This document shows, in pieces, positions 62,937 through 64,000 of a DNA stretch of 64,000 nucleotides. Numbering within the stretch: the first letter of the stretch is position 1; each line of letters starts with the position of its first letter. This DNA is from Streptococcus mitis (GTDB taxonomy: Bacteria; Bacillota; Bacilli; Lactobacillales; Streptococcaceae), in assembly GCF_013305725.1 (NCBI RefSeq), contig NZ_CP047883.1, positions 599,001-663,000 of the forward strand, read 5' to 3'. Below the pieces are notes generated by a model that was not told the DNA's origin, made no database searches, and worked only from the letters and a program-made list of their open reading frames with translations. A program made the translations under genes and the position numbers.

Positions 62937-63746
62937 ATGAGCAAACGTCTATTTTTAAAAATGAGTCTGGCAACCTTGCCAGTTTTAGCCTTATTTTCAC
63001 AACCTGTGTTAGCAGAAGAAAACATTCATTTTTCTAGTTGTAAAGAGGCGTGGGCGAATGGATACTCAGATATTCATGAGGGAGAACCTGGTTATTCTGC
63101 TAAGTTAGACCGTGATCATGATGGTGTGGCGTGTGAATTAAAAAATGCCCCAAAAGGTGCTTTCAAAGCAAAACAATCAACTGCGGCTCAAAACAATACA
63201 AATTCAGCAACAACAAGTGGCTGGGTTAAGCAGGATGGTGCATGGTATTACTTTGATGGAAATGGAAATCCAGTGAAAAATGCTTGGCAGGGAAGCTATT
63301 ATCTGAAAGCGGATGGTCAAATGGCACAGAGCGAATGGATTTATGATACTTCCTATCAAGCTTGGTATTATTTGAAATCAGATGGATCTTATGCAAAGAA
63401 TGCATGGCAAGGAGCTTACTACCTTAAATCAAATGGTAAGATGGCTAAAGGTGAGTGGGTCTACGATAGTAGCTACAAATCATACTACTACTTGACATCA
63501 GAAGGTAGTTACGCTCGTAACACTTGGTCAGGTAATTATTATCTAAAATCAGATGGTAAGATGGCTAAAGGTGAGTGGATATATGATAGTAACTATAAAT
63601 CATATTACTACTTGACATCAGAAGGAAGTTATGCTCGTAACACCTGGGTAGGAAATTACTATCTTAAATCAAACGGTAAAATGGCTGTTAATGAACGTAC
63701 ACCAGATGGTTATCGTGTAGATGGTTCAGGTAAATGGGTTAAATAA
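62937..63746 (+). CDS. cbpL: CbpL-like choline-binding protein with Excalibur domain
   Basis: This 269-residue secreted protein has a signal peptide ending near VLAEE, then an Excalibur calcium-binding domain (about 30-70; CKEAWANG, DRDHDGVACE with paired cysteines) and a linker. About eight short choline-binding repeats follow from residue 95 (GWVKQDGAWYYFDGNGN, then units of the NTWxGNYYLKSxGKM and EWIYDSNYKSYYYL type). They hold the protein on phosphocholine of teichoic acid. Locus and domain order match CbpL of pneumococcus, but the C-terminal Ltp domain described there is missing: the protein ends GYRVDGSGKWVK. GGGAG precedes the ATG. The repeats after the first are less canonical, so choline affinity is inferred. 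Confidence 0.85.
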   Translation: MSKRLFLKMSLATLPVLALFSQPVLAEENIHFSSCKEAWANGYSDIHEGEPGYSAKLDRDHDGVACELKNAPKGAFKAKQSTAAQNNTNSATTSGWVKQDGAWYYFDGNGNPVKNAWQGSYYLKADGQMAQSEWIYDTSYQAWYYLKSDGSYAKNAWQGAYYLKSNGKMAKGEWVYDSSYKSYYYLTSEGSYARNTWSGNYYLKSDGKMAKGEWIYDSNYKSYYYLTSEGSYARNTWVGNYYLKSNGKMAVNERTPDGYRVDGSGKWVK

Positions 63747-63865
63747 GAAATTAAAAAATAGGATAATAGGTAATATCAGATGAACATGTCTTTTGTGTTG
63801 CACTTCATTTTAAAATAGGGCTTTCATAAATAGTTATTATTTTAATATAAAAAAGATTAAGGATA

Positions 63866-63874
63866 TGGTATACT
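63866..63874 (+). promoter_or_regulatory. Extended -10 promoter of the last, partial gene
   Basis: TGG-TATACT, about 35 bases before the ATG. Confidence 0.5.
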
Positions 63875-63909
63875 ATAGGTATAAATCATTAAAAACAACG
63901 GAGATTTTT

Positions 63910-64000
63910 ATGAGAAGATCAAAAAAAATTTTGGTTACAAGTTTAGCAGCAACTACACTTGCACTTGTTTCTCTTTCAGATACAATGGGGATGTTGCCTT
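63910..64000 (+). CDS. Start of a secreted protein, cut by the window end
   Basis: The first 30 codons encode a basic N-terminus (RRSKKI) and a hydrophobic core (LVTSLAATTLALVSL), a signal peptide, with no YSIRK or lipobox yet visible. GGAG precedes the ATG. The family cannot be told from this fragment. Confidence 0.65.
   Translation, partial: MRRSKKILVTSLAATTLALVSLSDTMGMLP

Noticed and set aside
1..64000. CRISPR arrays, tRNA or rRNA genes, intact insertion sequences, prophage genes
   Set aside because: Looked for and not found; the tandem repeats present are all coding repeats or terminator arrays.

Overview
The window comes from a low-GC Gram-positive of the Streptococcus mitis/oralis/pneumoniae group. 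The evidence is direct: YSIRK signal peptides, LPXTG anchors, choline-binding repeats with an Excalibur domain, an M26 zinc metalloprotease beside a YesM/YesN-type two-component system, a lysine-type MurE, and a gene order (aspB-asnS, rpsF-ssb-rpsR, ppaC, murE-murJ, aliB, metB-patB, snf2-murC, mltG-greA) that I recall from pneumococcal genomes. Several blocks joined here (greA, pncB-nadE, ccdA to cbpL) lie apart in S. pneumoniae as I remember it, so a commensal relative such as S. mitis, S. oralis or S. infantis is more likely than S. pneumoniae. No rRNA, tRNA, CRISPR array or intact insertion sequence was seen.

Layout. 1-3475: the 3' part of a collagen-like LPXTG surface protein. 3.7-5.9 kb: a divergent pair, an FMN reductase and an MFS transporter. 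6.0-9.1 kb: operon ypmB-aspB-asnS. 9.3-16.2 kb: a giant MucBP-repeat LPXTG adhesin. 16.3-17.4 kb: rpsF-ssb-rpsR, closed by a tandem terminator array. 17.6-23.6 kb: a GNAT, a HAD/cyclophilin fusion, the RNA-binding protein CvfD, a tRNA methyltransferase with a GIY-YIG protein, PpaC, a papain-like peptidase, a DUF1803-like protein and a CsbD protein. 23.6-26.8 kb: murE and murJ, back to back. 27-32.2 kb: the AliB peptide-binding lipoprotein, a small unknown, and a MET-box-controlled metB-patB pair. 32.2-40.7 kb: a SNF2 helicase, an unknown protein, murC, two GNATs, mltG and greA. 40.7-45.7 kb: an amino acid permease, a GNAT, then an AT-rich accessory stretch with a two-gene ABC exporter, decayed sequence, a BOX-like remnant and an XRE regulator/membrane protein pair. 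45.7-48.8 kb: pncB-nadE (NAD salvage), a second tandem terminator array and a GNAT. 48.9-51.4 kb: ccdA-etrx-msrAB, the extracellular methionine sulfoxide repair pathway. 51.4-60.5 kb: response regulator, histidine kinase, a DUF436 protein and a ZmpB-like protease. 60.5 kb to the end: a PabB-PabC fusion, an alpha/beta hydrolase, a CbpL-like choline-binding protein and the start of another secreted protein.

How the genes work together. Cell-wall functions dominate: lipid II precursor synthesis (murE, murC), flipping (murJ), chain-length control (mltG) and the YpmB/TseB-like factor. Surface and host-interaction genes are three sortase-linked proteins, a choline-binding protein and the oxidative repair module. 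Amino-acid and cofactor genes are aspB, metB, patB, aliB, the APC permease, pncB-nadE and pabBC.

The most interesting signals are not classical features. Four genes (ypmB, trmN6-like, murE, pabB) have their start codon 6-7 bases after a good -10 box, so leaderless mRNA is predicted; three of them use TTGTAA-N17 promoters. The murE and murJ promoters share overlapping -35 elements. Two loci carry tandem arrays of four terminator hairpins separated by a related spacer, and each array lies upstream of a GNAT gene. The three surface genes carry in-frame repeat arrays (9-, 48-, 81- and 447-bp units) suited to slippage or recombination.
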